Source of the DNA: Bacteroidota bacterium
GTDB taxonomy: Bacteria; Bacteroidota; Bacteroidia; B-17B0; Aurantibacillaceae
Direction of reading: 5' to 3'
NCBI GenBank assembly: GCA_029237825.1
Contig: JAQZBQ010000018.1
Coordinates: forward strand, 18,944 to 82,943
Length of the DNA stretch: 64,000 bases
The translations under genes and the position numbers were made by a program. This document shows, one piece after another, positions 43,584 to 53,392 of the stretch. Under the pieces are notes generated by a model that did no database searches, was not told where the DNA came from, and worked only from the letters and a program-made list of their open reading frames with translations. Position 1 is the stretch's first letter. Every line of letters starts with the position of its first letter.

Positions 43584-44320
43584 GTGAGGAACAATTGTGT
43601 TAACAGGAAATTAAAAATCAAAATTAAGATGCTGCTGTATACAACCGCTGCCGTGCTGCTTTTTCCTACTTCCAAAGCACCACCATGTGTGTAATATCCA
43701 AAATAAGATGAAATAGAAGTAATCAGAAAAGCAAAAGTAAGGACCTTTGTAAACGAATAATATAATTTCCAGGGTTCAAAAAACGCCTGGATTCCGTAAA
43801 TATATTCGTATGACGAACAGGCACCGGTAGCAATTCCCATAACATAGCCTCCCAAAATTCCCAGAAACATGCTTATAGCAATAAGAAAAGGCATTATGAA
43901 TACACCAGCCGCAATTTTTGGAAGAATCAGGTACCCCGCAGAGTTTATTCCCATAATTTCAAGTGCATCGATCTGCTCGGTAATTCGCATGGAACCAATT
44001 TCAGAAGCAATGTTGGACCCGATTTTTCCGGCTAGGATTAAACATACGATGGTTGGAGAAAACTCCAGAAGCATGGATTCACGTGCTGTAAAACCTACTG
44101 CATACAGTGGCACTAAAGGGCTGGTAAAACCAAACGCTGATTGAATGGTGATAACCCCTCCCATAAAGAAAGAAATAATAGCAATAATAGGAAGGGAACT
44201 TATACCGATATTATCGATTTCATGGATTATTTGTTTGAAATAGACAGATAGTTTTTCCGGCTTACTAAACACACGCTTAATAAGGATAAAATAACGACCC
44301 AGGTGGAAAAACAGATTCAT
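43580..44320 (-). CDS. mlaE: Permease of the Mla lipid-transport system
   Basis: 246 residues with about five or six transmembrane helices. It has the MlaE core: IGISSLPIIAIISFFMGGVI, SPTIVCLILAGKIGSNIASE and IGSMRITEQIDALEIMGINS, the conserved cytoplasmic loop that contacts the ATPase. It forms the inner-membrane channel of the MCE complex. It is coupled to mlaF by a 4-base overlap. Its start lies 105 bases from the end of the universal stress gene; a terminator in that gap keeps them separate. Confidence 0.92.
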   Translation of the reverse strand: MNLFFHLGRYFILIKRVFSKPEKLSVYFKQIIHEIDNIGISSLPIIAIISFFMGGVITIQSAFGFTSPLVPLYAVGFTARESMLLEFSPTIVCLILAGKIGSNIASEIGSMRITEQIDALEIMGINSAGYLILPKIAAGVFIMPFLIAISMFLGILGGYVMGIATGACSSYEYIYGIQAFFEPWKLYYSFTKVLTFAFLITSISSYFGYYTHGGALEVGKSSTAAVVYSSILILIFNFLLTQLFLT

Positions 44321-44373
44321 AATTAGAATCGCTAATATACGATTATCGTTTAATTTATCTTCTTTTAGTCCAT

Positions 44374-44400
44374 AAAAAACGCCTTCCAGAGAAGGCGTCT
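44374..44400 (-). terminator. Terminator of the universal stress protein gene
   Basis: An 8-bp perfect stem (acgccttc 44379-44386 / gaaggcgt 44391-44398) with a 4-nt loop. On the minus strand it is followed by six T. It lies 26 bases past the stop codon at 44426. Confidence 0.85.
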
Positions 44401-44425
44401 TGATGTATGAATGCTAGGGAATAGC

Positions 44426-45253
44426 TTATAATCCCGTACCAAAACTGTTTAAACTTACTTTCTTTGTCGGGTTAATTGTCATAACCGGCAGATTGCTGAT
44501 ATCAACTACTTTCTGAGCTTCAGTGCCACTGAAAAATTCTTTAATACTCAAGGTTGGCTTATTCATAATTACTATCAGGTCCGACTCAATTTTATTTGCG
44601 TATTCAACAATTGTATCCGCAACACTATCACTTGCCAATGATTTGTTTGAACAGGAAATCCCTTTCCCCTTTATATACTGTTTCACCTGATGTGAATATG
44701 CTAATAATTGGTTTTCATAAGCCGCGTCAGATAAACTAAATACACCTAAAATACGGATGGACGCCCCAAAGTAATGAGCAAATTGTACGGCAACATCTAC
44801 TTTTTCACGCGATTCGCGGGACAAATCAAGTGGTAATAAAATATTTTCACATCCGTCTTTATGCTCTTTGCCGCGAATGGAAATAACCGGGCATGTACAT
44901 TCACGAATCATTTTTGAAGCACTTGCTCCGACAATGTTTTTTGCGCTCATATGGCTTTCAAGGCCTACCATCACTAAAGTTGCTTTTATTTCCTCAGCAA
45001 CCCTTGGTACTTCAACATAAATATTCCCTTTTACGTTCATAAATTCGGTTGGCACGCCACTTTCAGCTTCAGTTTTCTTCGTTAAAGCTTTCAATTCGTC
45101 ATACATTTCCTCACCAACCTTTTCATAAGTGTGCAAAAGGACGATTTTAGAATGGGTATATTTGGCCAGATTATATGCCTGTTTGATTGCCAGAAGCGAT
45201 TGTTCAGTAAAATCAATGGGAATCAATAAGGTGCCACGTTCTTGTAATTTCAT
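44426..45253 (-). CDS. Universal stress protein with two UspA domains
   Basis: About 275 residues formed by two tandem UspA folds. The first (about 1-135) begins TLLIPIDFTEQSLLAIKQAY and has VGLESHMSAKNIVGASASKM. The second (about 140-270) begins ENILLPLDLSRESREKVDVA and has SDLIVIMNKPTLSIKEFFSG. Tandem Usp proteins bind nucleotides and respond to stress; Bacteroidota often have this double form. The second domain looks degenerate in its ATP loop (no G-2x-G-9x-G is clear). The ATG at 45253 is used because the frame's extension to 45295 starts with TTG. Confidence 0.88.
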   Translation of the reverse strand: MKLQERGTLLIPIDFTEQSLLAIKQAYNLAKYTHSKIVLLHTYEKVGEEMYDELKALTKKTEAESGVPTEFMNVKGNIYVEVPRVAEEIKATLVMVGLESHMSAKNIVGASASKMIRECTCPVISIRGKEHKDGCENILLPLDLSRESREKVDVAVQFAHYFGASIRILGVFSLSDAAYENQLLAYSHQVKQYIKGKGISCSNKSLASDSVADTIVEYANKIESDLIVIMNKPTLSIKEFFSGTEAQKVVDISNLPVMTINPTKKVSLNSFGTGL

Positions 45254-45327
45254 ATGTTTGTAGTTGTTAGTTTTTATATCGTTCTTGAAGTGCAAACCGA
45301 CCTCCCAAACAGGAGACTTTTAACCTG

Positions 45328-45335
45328 CAAAATTA
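45328..45335 (-). promoter_or_regulatory. -7 promoter element of the universal stress protein gene
   Basis: On the minus strand TAATTTTG matches TAnnTTTG. No good TTTG lies 19-21 bp upstream. A leader of about 70 nt would precede the ATG at 45253. Confidence 0.35.
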
Positions 45336-45407
45336 GTCAAATTAATGATATTTAAGCATTTATAAAAATAATTATTACAAAGTGGCTGTTAATTAAATAA
45401 ATTTATC

Positions 45408-45415
45408 GATATTTG
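45408..45415 (+). promoter_or_regulatory. Possible -7 element of rpsP
   Basis: GATATTTG matches TAnnTTTG at all but the first base and lies 28 bases before the rpsP ATG. The -33 region (ctg, 19 bp upstream) is weak. Confidence 0.3.
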
Positions 45416-45443
45416 CACCCCAAACTTTTAAAATAACTAAAAA

Positions 45444-46028
45444 ATGGCAGTAAAGATTAGACTACAAAGACACGGAAAGAAAGACTCAGCGTTTTTCCAC
45501 GTGGTAGCAGCGGATGGTCGTGCACCAAGAGATGGAGCTTTTATAGAAAAATTAGGAACTTACAATCCTAATACGAACCCGGCAAATGGAGCTTTTATAG
45601 AAAAATTAGGAACTTACAATCCTAATACGAACCCGGCAACAATTGATTTGAATTTCGAAAATACTTTGAAATGGCTACAAAACGGCGCTGTACCAACAGA
45701 CACTTGTAAAGCTATTTTATCTTACAAAGGAATTTTAATGAAAAAACACTTATTAGATGGTGTTAAAAAAGGTGCTTTAACTGAAGCGCAGGTTGAAGAA
45801 CGTTTTGCTAAATGGCTTGACCAAAAAGCAAATAAGATCAGCACTAAAAAAGATAATTTATCTGCAGCAGAGAAAAAAGCGGTTGCTGATAAATTTAAAG
45901 CTGAAACTGCTGCTAAAGATGCCAAAGCTGCTAAAATAGCGGCAAAAACGGCTGTGGCTGAAACATCTACATCAGAAGAAACAGCAGCGCCTGAAACAGA
46001 TGCTCCTGCAGAAAACAACGAAGCATAA
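45444..46028 (+). CDS. rpsP: 30S ribosomal protein S16 with internal 18-residue tandem duplication
   Basis: S16 of the small ribosomal subunit, 194 residues. The core begins [20 protein letters not shown] and continues with [20 protein letters not shown]. An Ala/Lys/Glu-rich tail after about residue 120 is usual in Bacteroidota. The odd part is an exact in-frame duplication. Residues 31-48 ([18 protein letters not shown]) are repeated as 49-66 ([18 protein letters not shown]), so the strand-loop unit that occurs once in known S16 proteins occurs twice. Without it the protein would be 176 residues. The frame is otherwise intact. rimM, often next to rpsP, is not present; a terminator follows directly. 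Confidence 0.93.
   Translation: MAVKIRLQRHGKKDSAFFHVVAADGRAPRDGAFIEKLGTYNPNTNPANGAFIEKLGTYNPNTNPATIDLNFENTLKWLQNGAVPTDTCKAILSYKGILMKKHLLDGVKKGALTEAQVEERFAKWLDQKANKISTKKDNLSAAEKKAVADKFKAETAAKDAKAAKIAAKTAVAETSTSEETAAPETDAPAENNEA
45532..45639 (+). repeat. Perfect 54-bp tandem duplication inside rpsP
   Basis: Bases 45532-45585 and 45586-45639 are identical, with no mismatch over 54 bp. The copy number is two and the unit is 18 codons, so the frame is kept. Zero divergence, even at third positions, means a very recent duplication or an assembly error. Confidence 0.95.
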
Positions 46029-46050
46029 TTTTTTAATTAATTACAATAGA

Positions 46051-46082
46051 AAAACCCGGTTTGATTTCATTCCGGGTTTTTT
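46051..46082 (+). terminator. Terminator after rpsP
   Basis: A 9-bp perfect stem (aaaacccgg 46051-46059 / ccgggtttt 46072-46080) followed by further T. It lies 23 bases past the rpsP stop. The A run on the left also allows it to stop minus-strand transcripts from the TPR gene at 46113. Confidence 0.85.
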
Positions 46083-46112
46083 GTTCAATATAATCGTGAT
46101 TAGGGACTGTTG

Positions 46113-47135
46113 CTACTTCCCAAGGGAATTCAAACCCTCTACCGCAGGTTCATAATTAGGTTTAAGTTGCAAGCACATCCTGTAATCGGCCAAAGCATTC
46201 GAATTGTCGTTAAGGTCCTGGTAACATGCGCCTCTGGCAAAATAAGCCTCCGCATATTTCGGATTAGTGTTTATCGCTTTGGTAAAGTACTCAATAGCTT
46301 TTGTTGGGTTTTTATTAACACCAAATTCAATAGCCCCGAGATTATACATAGAAAATTCGTGAGCACCGTTAACTTTTAACACATCTTCATACGCTTTTTG
46401 AGCCTCGCTGTATTTTCCCATATCCTGAAACAATTTTGCTTTGGCATATAATGCTTCGGTACTCGACGGATTAATACTAAGTGCATTTGTATAATAATCA
46501 AGTGCCAATGGATTTTTTCTTGCGCCATATATTAAACCTAAATCCAGAAACGCGCCGAAATTCTTATTATCCTGTTCAATAGCGGTTTCCAAACTTGAAA
46601 CTGCCTTAGCAGTATCTCCGATTTCTTTATAAATATTTCCTTTAAGGTAATATCCCTTCGAAATATTTTCATTCACTTTCAGAGCTTTATTAATCTGGGT
46701 AAATGCATTCTCATACTGTTTCACAAAATAATAAAGTTCGCCCAACTTCAACAAGCCGTCGGTATTTTCAGGAAACTTTCTCACCACCTTTTCTAAAACG
46801 TCCTTTGCATTGCGCGTTTCATTGGCTGCGAAAAAAATATCCGCCTCAGTTAAATAAAATCCTGCATTTGTACTATCCAGTTTTATTGAACGCCTCGCGT
46901 CATTAATGGCTTCTTCCAACTGCTTAAACTTGAGGTAAATTTGAGCGCGTTCATTGTAAAGTTGAGCATCATCCGGTGATTCCAGGATTTTCTTATTAAT
47001 TGCAGTCAATTCGGGAGAATTGATAACTTTCATCAATGAATCCGTTCTATGGGAATCTTCAATACCTTCAGCAGAATCTGGCTTACAGGAAAAAAAGGTA
47101 AGCGTGATAAAAAAAAACAGGATAATATTATTCAT
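46113..47135 (-). CDS. TPR-repeat lipoprotein
   Basis: 340 residues. The N-terminus MNNIILFFFITLTFFSC has a lipobox-like FFSC with C17, so it is probably lipid-anchored on the periplasmic side. About eight tetratricopeptide repeats fill residues 40-335, for example QLYNERAQIYLKFKQLEEAI, FAAFLDLGLIYGARKNPLAL-like units and AEAYFARGACYQDLNDNSNA. TPR arrays bind partner proteins; the partner is unknown. It starts 8 bases downstream of the Fe-S protein gene at 47144 and could share its transcript. Confidence 0.85.
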   Translation of the reverse strand: MNNIILFFFITLTFFSCKPDSAEGIEDSHRTDSLMKVINSPELTAINKKILESPDDAQLYNERAQIYLKFKQLEEAINDARRSIKLDSTNAGFYLTEADIFFAANETRNAKDVLEKVVRKFPENTDGLLKLGELYYFVKQYENAFTQINKALKVNENISKGYYLKGNIYKEIGDTAKAVSSLETAIEQDNKNFGAFLDLGLIYGARKNPLALDYYTNALSINPSSTEALYAKAKLFQDMGKYSEAQKAYEDVLKVNGAHEFSMYNLGAIEFGVNKNPTKAIEYFTKAINTNPKYAEAYFARGACYQDLNDNSNALADYRMCLQLKPNYEPAVEGLNSLGK

Positions 47136-47143
47136 AATATAAA

Positions 47144-47932
47144 TCAGAGATCGTTAGCGGAAGCAATTAATTCAGCAACATCAAGTACTTTTGTTTTATC
47201 TTCTTTGTTAAAATGCTTAACCCCGTCAGTCATCATGGTGTTACAAAACGGACAACCCACTGCAATGACATCCGGATTATGAGATAACGCCTCCTCAGCG
47301 CGTTCATTGTTCACTTCCTTAATGCCTTTTTCTGATTCTTTAAACATCTGAGCCCCGCCAGCACCGCAGCATAATCCGTTAGCCCTGCTTCGCTTCATTT
47401 CAACCAATTCTGCATCCAGTTTTGAAATAACATCACGCGGAGCTTCGTAAACATCATTACCCCTTCCCAGGTAACAAGGATCATGAAACACAATTTTCTT
47501 ACCTTTAAATTCGCCACCCTGCACTTTCAGTTTTCCTTCATCAATTAACTGCTGAACCAACTGCGTATGGTGAATCACTTCATATTTGCCGCCTAATTCC
47601 GGATACTCGTTTTTAATGGTATTAAAGCAATGTGGGCAACCGGTCACTATTTTTTTTACGTCATAACCATTTAAAACCGTTATGTTTTGCATCGCCTGCA
47701 TCTGAAATAAAAATTCGTTACCCGCGCGCTTTGCAGGATCTCCTGTACATGATTCTTCAATACCTAACACTGCAAAATTAGCACCAACATGATTTAAAAT
47801 CCTCACAATAGCTTTTGTAATTTTTTTTGCTCTATCGTCGAAACTACCGGAACACCCCACCCAAAATAAAATATCAGGAACTTCCCCTTTGGCAATTTTT
47901 TCCTGCATGGTGGGAACAACAATGGAATTCAT
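47144..47932 (-). CDS. HdrB/GlpC-like (Fe-S)-binding protein with two CCG domains
   Basis: 262 residues with two CCG domains. Domain 1 has ILFWVGCSGSFDDRAK, EESCTGDPAKRAGNE and TGCPHCFNTIKNEYPE. Domain 2 has FHDPCYLGRGNDVYEAPR, GLCCGAGGAQMFKESEKG and GCPFCNTMMTDGV. Such domains bind non-cubane [4Fe-4S] clusters in heterodisulfide reductase HdrB and in DsrK, LutA and GlpC relatives. They pass electrons between a quinone-linked partner and a thiol or flavin substrate. The partner is the membrane protein encoded 28 bases upstream. The physiological substrate is unknown; bacillithiol disulfide is one speculative option. Confidence 0.82.
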   Translation of the reverse strand: MNSIVVPTMQEKIAKGEVPDILFWVGCSGSFDDRAKKITKAIVRILNHVGANFAVLGIEESCTGDPAKRAGNEFLFQMQAMQNITVLNGYDVKKIVTGCPHCFNTIKNEYPELGGKYEVIHHTQLVQQLIDEGKLKVQGGEFKGKKIVFHDPCYLGRGNDVYEAPRDVISKLDAELVEMKRSRANGLCCGAGGAQMFKESEKGIKEVNNERAEEALSHNPDVIAVGCPFCNTMMTDGVKHFNKEDKTKVLDVAELIASANDL

Positions 47933-47960
47933 AACTGTAATATTAATTTTAAAATTTGTA

Positions 47961-49286
47961 TTAATTTTCGTTTATCCAGTTAGCTCTATCAGAGGGACTA
48001 AACTGCCATGGCGCACCATTATTTTCAAGATTTGAGAACATGCCATTTAATTCATTTGGTGCCGAACTTTGTTCCAACACGAGTTGCTGACGCAGACCCA
48101 TGATGATAGTTAAGGGATCGATGTTCACCGGACATTCCTGTACGCATGCATTACAGGTATTGCAGGCCCAGATTTCCTCGTGCTTAATATAATCACCTAA
48201 TAAGGTTTTGCCATCATCCACAAACGTTCCGCCATTTTTATCCATATTCCTTCCAACTTCTTCCATGCGATCCCGGGTATCCATCATGATCTTCCTTGGT
48301 GATAAAGCTTTTCCAGTAATGTTTTGAGGACAAGCAGCAGTGCATCGGCCACACTCAGTGCAGGAATACGCATCGAGCAAATTTTTCCAGGTCAGATCTT
48401 TAATATCCTTTACCCCAAATCCAATAGTGGCATTTGGATCCAAAACGGGCTGGTAAGAAGGGTCAAAATTTGGCTTAACCACATCGGTTACTTCAAACAA
48501 ATTCTTGAATTGCCCTTTTGGTTTTAAATTAGAATAATAGGTGTTAGGGAATGCTAAAAGTATGTGTAAATGCTTTGAAAAAGGTAAATAATTTAAGAAG
48601 CTAAATACCATGATGATGTGCCCCCACCATCCAATACGTTCTATTACATGCAATCCCGCATCAGGCATTCCACCATAAATTAACGGGCCTAAATGACTAC
48701 TGATTGCAAGACCCAGTGTACGATCCCCAAGGTTTTCGGCGTGGGACTGCCCGCGTGAATACAAAACTTCATCAGCACCATTCATCATAAAAATAAAACA
48801 AATCAGAATAAATTCCATAATGAGGATGATGTTGGCATCCAGTTTCGGCCAGCCATTAAGTTCACTTTTTACTAAACGCGGCACTTTCAATAAATTCCGT
48901 CTTGATAAAAAAGCAATTGTACCAATGAATGCGAGTACAGATAAAATTTCAATAAAGCTTACCGTAAAGGTGTAAAAAACCCCGAGAGCAGGCCTAAAAG
49001 AACGATGGTGCCCGGTGATTCCATCATAAATGATCTCAATTAATTCAATTTGCGTGATTACAAAAGCAACATATAAAAATAAGTGTAAAATAGCAGGAAT
49101 TGGCCTATTAAACATTTTTTTCTGGCCCAGCGCTACCAACACCATGGTTTTCAACCGCGCAGCCTTATTATCATTAATATAAATATCCTTTCCCAATAAA
49201 ATATTACGACGTATTTTTTTAGCATTCAAATAAAAAAACACCGAGGAGCCGATCAGCAGTACTATAAAGATGATTGATGAAATCAT
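47961..49286 (-). CDS. Membrane-bound 4Fe-4S oxidoreductase subunit (HdrE/HdrC-like fusion)
   Basis: 441 residues. The N-terminal half has five or six transmembrane helices like nitrate reductase gamma/HdrE (for example SSIIFIVLLIGSSVFFYLNA, FYTFTVSFIEILSVLAFIGT, IILIMEFILICFIFMMNGAD). Histidines there (SHLGPL, WWGHIIMVFSFLNYLPFSKH) could bind heme b. The C-terminal half has two [4Fe-4S] motifs, CTECGRCTAACP and CNTCNACVQECP. The layout suggests quinol-linked electron transfer to the CCG protein encoded just downstream. The same pair is common in Bacteroidota genomes but its role is not settled. Confidence 0.83.
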   Translation of the reverse strand: MISSIIFIVLLIGSSVFFYLNAKKIRRNILLGKDIYINDNKAARLKTMVLVALGQKKMFNRPIPAILHLFLYVAFVITQIELIEIIYDGITGHHRSFRPALGVFYTFTVSFIEILSVLAFIGTIAFLSRRNLLKVPRLVKSELNGWPKLDANIILIMEFILICFIFMMNGADEVLYSRGQSHAENLGDRTLGLAISSHLGPLIYGGMPDAGLHVIERIGWWGHIIMVFSFLNYLPFSKHLHILLAFPNTYYSNLKPKGQFKNLFEVTDVVKPNFDPSYQPVLDPNATIGFGVKDIKDLTWKNLLDAYSCTECGRCTAACPQNITGKALSPRKIMMDTRDRMEEVGRNMDKNGGTFVDDGKTLLGDYIKHEEIWACNTCNACVQECPVNIDPLTIIMGLRQQLVLEQSSAPNELNGMFSNLENNGAPWQFSPSDRANWINEN

Positions 49287-49294
49287 AGGGTGAA

Positions 49295-50278
49295 TTACAT
49301 TTTAGGTTTATTTTTATCTTTCCTTCCAAAAACGGATAAATGGATATATCGCTCCGGATTAATGCGAAGGTCCTGCATGAGTTTATCAAGGTCCTCACTT
49401 GCTTTATTCAGATTATTATACAGCGAATCGTTCTTTACCAATTTTCCTAACGTTCCCTGGCCGGTATTGATTTGTGCCACCAGTTTATTCAACTCCGCAA
49501 GGGTTTTATCAGCCTCATCAATCGCACTCTTCAAATTAGACTTTGCCAGACTATCAGAAAGTGTACTGAAATTTCCAATGATGTTATCTATTTTTCCTGT
49601 ATTTTTTTCAAGCATTCCTGCAAGGCTATTTAATTTGGATAGAATTCCTGATATTTTCGCTTTTTCAGAGGCCACAAGGTCATCCAGTTTATAGGCTGTT
49701 TGTTCGAGGCTTTGAATGGCCAACTTGATACTTTCAAAGGACTTACTCAAATTTTCACGGGTTTTATCGTTTAGTACAACCTGTACAACTGTCATCACAG
49801 AATCCACGGAAGACAACAAACCTTCAATCTTTGCCTGCAGCGGCGCTAATTGCTTGCTGACAGCTGTTTTCAATCCCTCTTCGGTTTCAGCAATGAGTGT
49901 GTCGCCTGATTCAACAAATTCAGTTTCTTTACTATAGATAAGTTCAACAGCCTTTGATCCTAACAAATCAGAGCTTACCGCCCGCGCGATGGAATGTTTT
50001 GGAATTTTCACATCCTCTGTTAAAAGAAATTTTACAAGGACACCATACTTTCCTGATTTGTCTTCCAATAAAGAAATTTTACTGATCTGTCCTACTTTAT
50101 ATCCATTCACCAGTAGAGGATTTGCTTCAATCAACCCGTCTATTTTGGGGTATACAGCGAACAGCTCATATTTCTCAGAAAAAAGATTACTCCCTTTCAG
50201 GAAATTAAACCCCCAAATAAATAATCCAATTGCTGCAGTAACTACAAAACCTATTTTAAATTCCTTGGAAATCTTCAC
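49295..50278 (-). CDS. mlaD: MCE-domain protein MlaD, lipid-binding subunit
   Basis: 327 residues. A single N-terminal transmembrane helix (IGFVVTAAIGLFIWGFNFL) is followed by the MCE domain (about 38-120, with YAVYPKIDGLIEANPLLVNG-like and KVGQISKISLLEDKSG). A long helical/coiled-coil tail (about 125-300) comes next, ending in a basic segment. MCE hexamers carry lipids through the periplasm. The probable partners MlaE and MlaF are encoded 5 kb away on the same strand. The start codon is GTG. The gene ends 8 bases before the redox membrane protein gene, so those may be cotranscribed. Confidence 0.88.
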   Translation of the reverse strand: MKISKEFKIGFVVTAAIGLFIWGFNFLKGSNLFSEKYELFAVYPKIDGLIEANPLLVNGYKVGQISKISLLEDKSGKYGVLVKFLLTEDVKIPKHSIARAVSSDLLGSKAVELIYSKETEFVESGDTLIAETEEGLKTAVSKQLAPLQAKIEGLLSSVDSVMTVVQVVLNDKTRENLSKSFESIKLAIQSLEQTAYKLDDLVASEKAKISGILSKLNSLAGMLEKNTGKIDNIIGNFSTLSDSLAKSNLKSAIDEADKTLAELNKLVAQINTGQGTLGKLVKNDSLYNNLNKASEDLDKLMQDLRINPERYIHLSVFGRKDKNKPKM

Positions 50279-50350
50279 ACTTCAAAATTTTTGAAGCCCT
50301 AATATACAGATTATTATTTAATTGAAAAGAGCAGGATACGCCGTAAAATG

Positions 50351-51358
50351 TTACTTCTTTAACGGAATGAGCGCTTTAAAAATTCCCTGAAATGATGTGA
50401 CATTTAAAGGAAATTCAAGGAAAACATGCAGGAAACTTAAAAAATACAATGCTTTTAGACCTAGATTGTAATCAACAATATAAAGGCCAACAGAAAAAAC
50501 CCACAGTAACAACGTGACCAACAATGTTCTTTTGGGAACTTTATGCCATTGTATGACCGACGTTTTTGAAAACCAATTGAGGTAATGGTAAGTATAAGAA
50601 AAGGCAATGAACCGCATAATCACAAATCCGGCGTTTGTGTTATACACAATGGTATTTGCATCGGTAGTTTGAGTTTCTAAACCAAAAAAATCAATCAAAA
50701 ATGTATTCAGTAAATAAAACAAATCGTAACTCCTGGTCACATATGCAGAAACCTGGTATTGTAGTCCAGGTGCTTTAATTAAAAAGAAAGACATAGCTAT
50801 AAGCCCGAGAGCTGCCACAGATATATAACCAGCAAGTGATTTGTTTTTTATTACACCATAAAGCATAAACGCCCAGGTAAAAACAAATACATGAATGATT
50901 GTTGGTAGAAAAATCCCAATCCACACGAAGTAAGATAACCCTGTTTTAGTGATAACAATTCCAATAAACGCCAGTAAGGCCAGAATTATCCTGTATAAAT
51001 TATCTTTAATAAAAACAAAGATCAGAGAAAGGAGAACGCCATATAAAATGATACTGGGTATTTGAGAATCTGACTTAGCCGGCTGAATGAACGAAAAATA
51101 AAAAACCAGGAAACATAAAACAGCAAGGAAAACAAAATCATACTTACCCTTGGTGAAATAATTTTTTTTATGAAGCCAGCCGATTTCAGTGAGGTAGTGC
51201 AAAGGACCAAGTACTGCGTACGAGAACAAAAAAAGTTCAAATGGGAGAATAAAAGCTAAAATTGCCGATATCACCATCAACCCAATATTGGCATAGTGAA
51301 TCTGGTCGTTGCTAAACGTGGTGATCTTAAACAAAAACGTAGTAATTTTGAGATACAA
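50351..51358 (-). CDS. Conserved polytopic membrane protein of unknown function
   Basis: 335 residues with about nine transmembrane helices, such as LMVISAILAFILPFELFLFS, FVFLAVLCFLVFYFSFIQ, IIHVFVFTWAFMLYGVI and AFSYTYHYLNWFSKTSVIQW. Histidines recur in the helices (LGPLHYLTEIGWLHKKNYF, TYHYLNW, FLHVFLEFPLN), which could bind metal or heme. I do not recognise a named family. The start codon appears to be TTG at 51358, since the first ATG would remove the conserved-looking N-terminus; the true start is uncertain. Confidence 0.65.
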   Translation of the reverse strand: MYLKITTFLFKITTFSNDQIHYANIGLMVISAILAFILPFELFLFSYAVLGPLHYLTEIGWLHKKNYFTKGKYDFVFLAVLCFLVFYFSFIQPAKSDSQIPSIILYGVLLSLIFVFIKDNLYRIILALLAFIGIVITKTGLSYFVWIGIFLPTIIHVFVFTWAFMLYGVIKNKSLAGYISVAALGLIAMSFFLIKAPGLQYQVSAYVTRSYDLFYLLNTFLIDFFGLETQTTDANTIVYNTNAGFVIMRFIAFSYTYHYLNWFSKTSVIQWHKVPKRTLLVTLLLWVFSVGLYIVDYNLGLKALYFLSFLHVFLEFPLNVTSFQGIFKALIPLKK

Positions 51359-51394
51359 ATATCTTAAATAAATTCGGATTGGGGAAGTGTCTCG

Positions 51395-52516
<1,122 letters not shown>

Positions 52517-53392
52517 ACCTGTTTGGGATCGAAAGTGGCGCTGTTGATATATTTTGATGAAATTTTAAAAAATCCTACCCCAAAACCAACCGTACTGGTC
52601 ATTCGTTTACCACTGCTTTTAAAAATACCGTTTTGAAGTTGAAACGTGAGACCTTCTAAACCACCTAGCGTCATATCGGTACCATAACGAACACGGGGCC
52701 CGAAAAAATATTTCAATTTGGGCTTTAAATCGTGGTAATAATTGATGTCGATCCCGGTTATAAAACCGGTTCCACGATTCCGTTTTACAGGCGGGTTGTT
52801 GGTATTGCCATTGTTTGTATTGCTTGTGTTTGTATTACTGCCAGTTGAATACGTATTTGTATTAGATGAATTATTAGAGGAAAATTCCGCCAGAGCCCCC
52901 ATTCCGTCATAAGTTAAACTTACCGGAATTTTTACACCCATAGATTTGCCGGCGAATAATCGCTCGTAGGAAACCGTTAACCTACCAAATACAATATCAG
53001 GAATGTAAAATCCCAGAATGCCGTTTGGTAACAAGGCTTCCTGCTCTTTCCATTCATTCATCTTCCTGGCTTTCCGTTGTTCCCGTGTTTCCGACATCTC
53101 GGGCAAACTTGTGAAACCCTGTTGCGCATTGGTCTTTGCCTCCGATGACGGATCTTTACTAAACATAAATATCTTTCCCGACTGGTATTCAGTGAGCAAC
53201 ACCTCGCTCTTGGAAAGGGTAATTTGTGGCGAACCTTGTAAAGAATCCCTGTAAGTAATGGTATTTTCAGATATCGCAATGATTTTACACGGAATCATTT
53301 TCCCGCTGCGTAGAAAAATTTTGTCTTGAGCAAAGGACGCTAACGATGCCAAAAGCAAACACCAAAAAAAGATATGTTGTTTTAACATCATA

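Noticed and set aside
50281..50295. TTCAAAA-T-TTTTGAA palindrome before mlaD
   Set aside because: Such A/T palindromes arise easily by chance in A+T-rich spacers, and no promoter is aligned with it.
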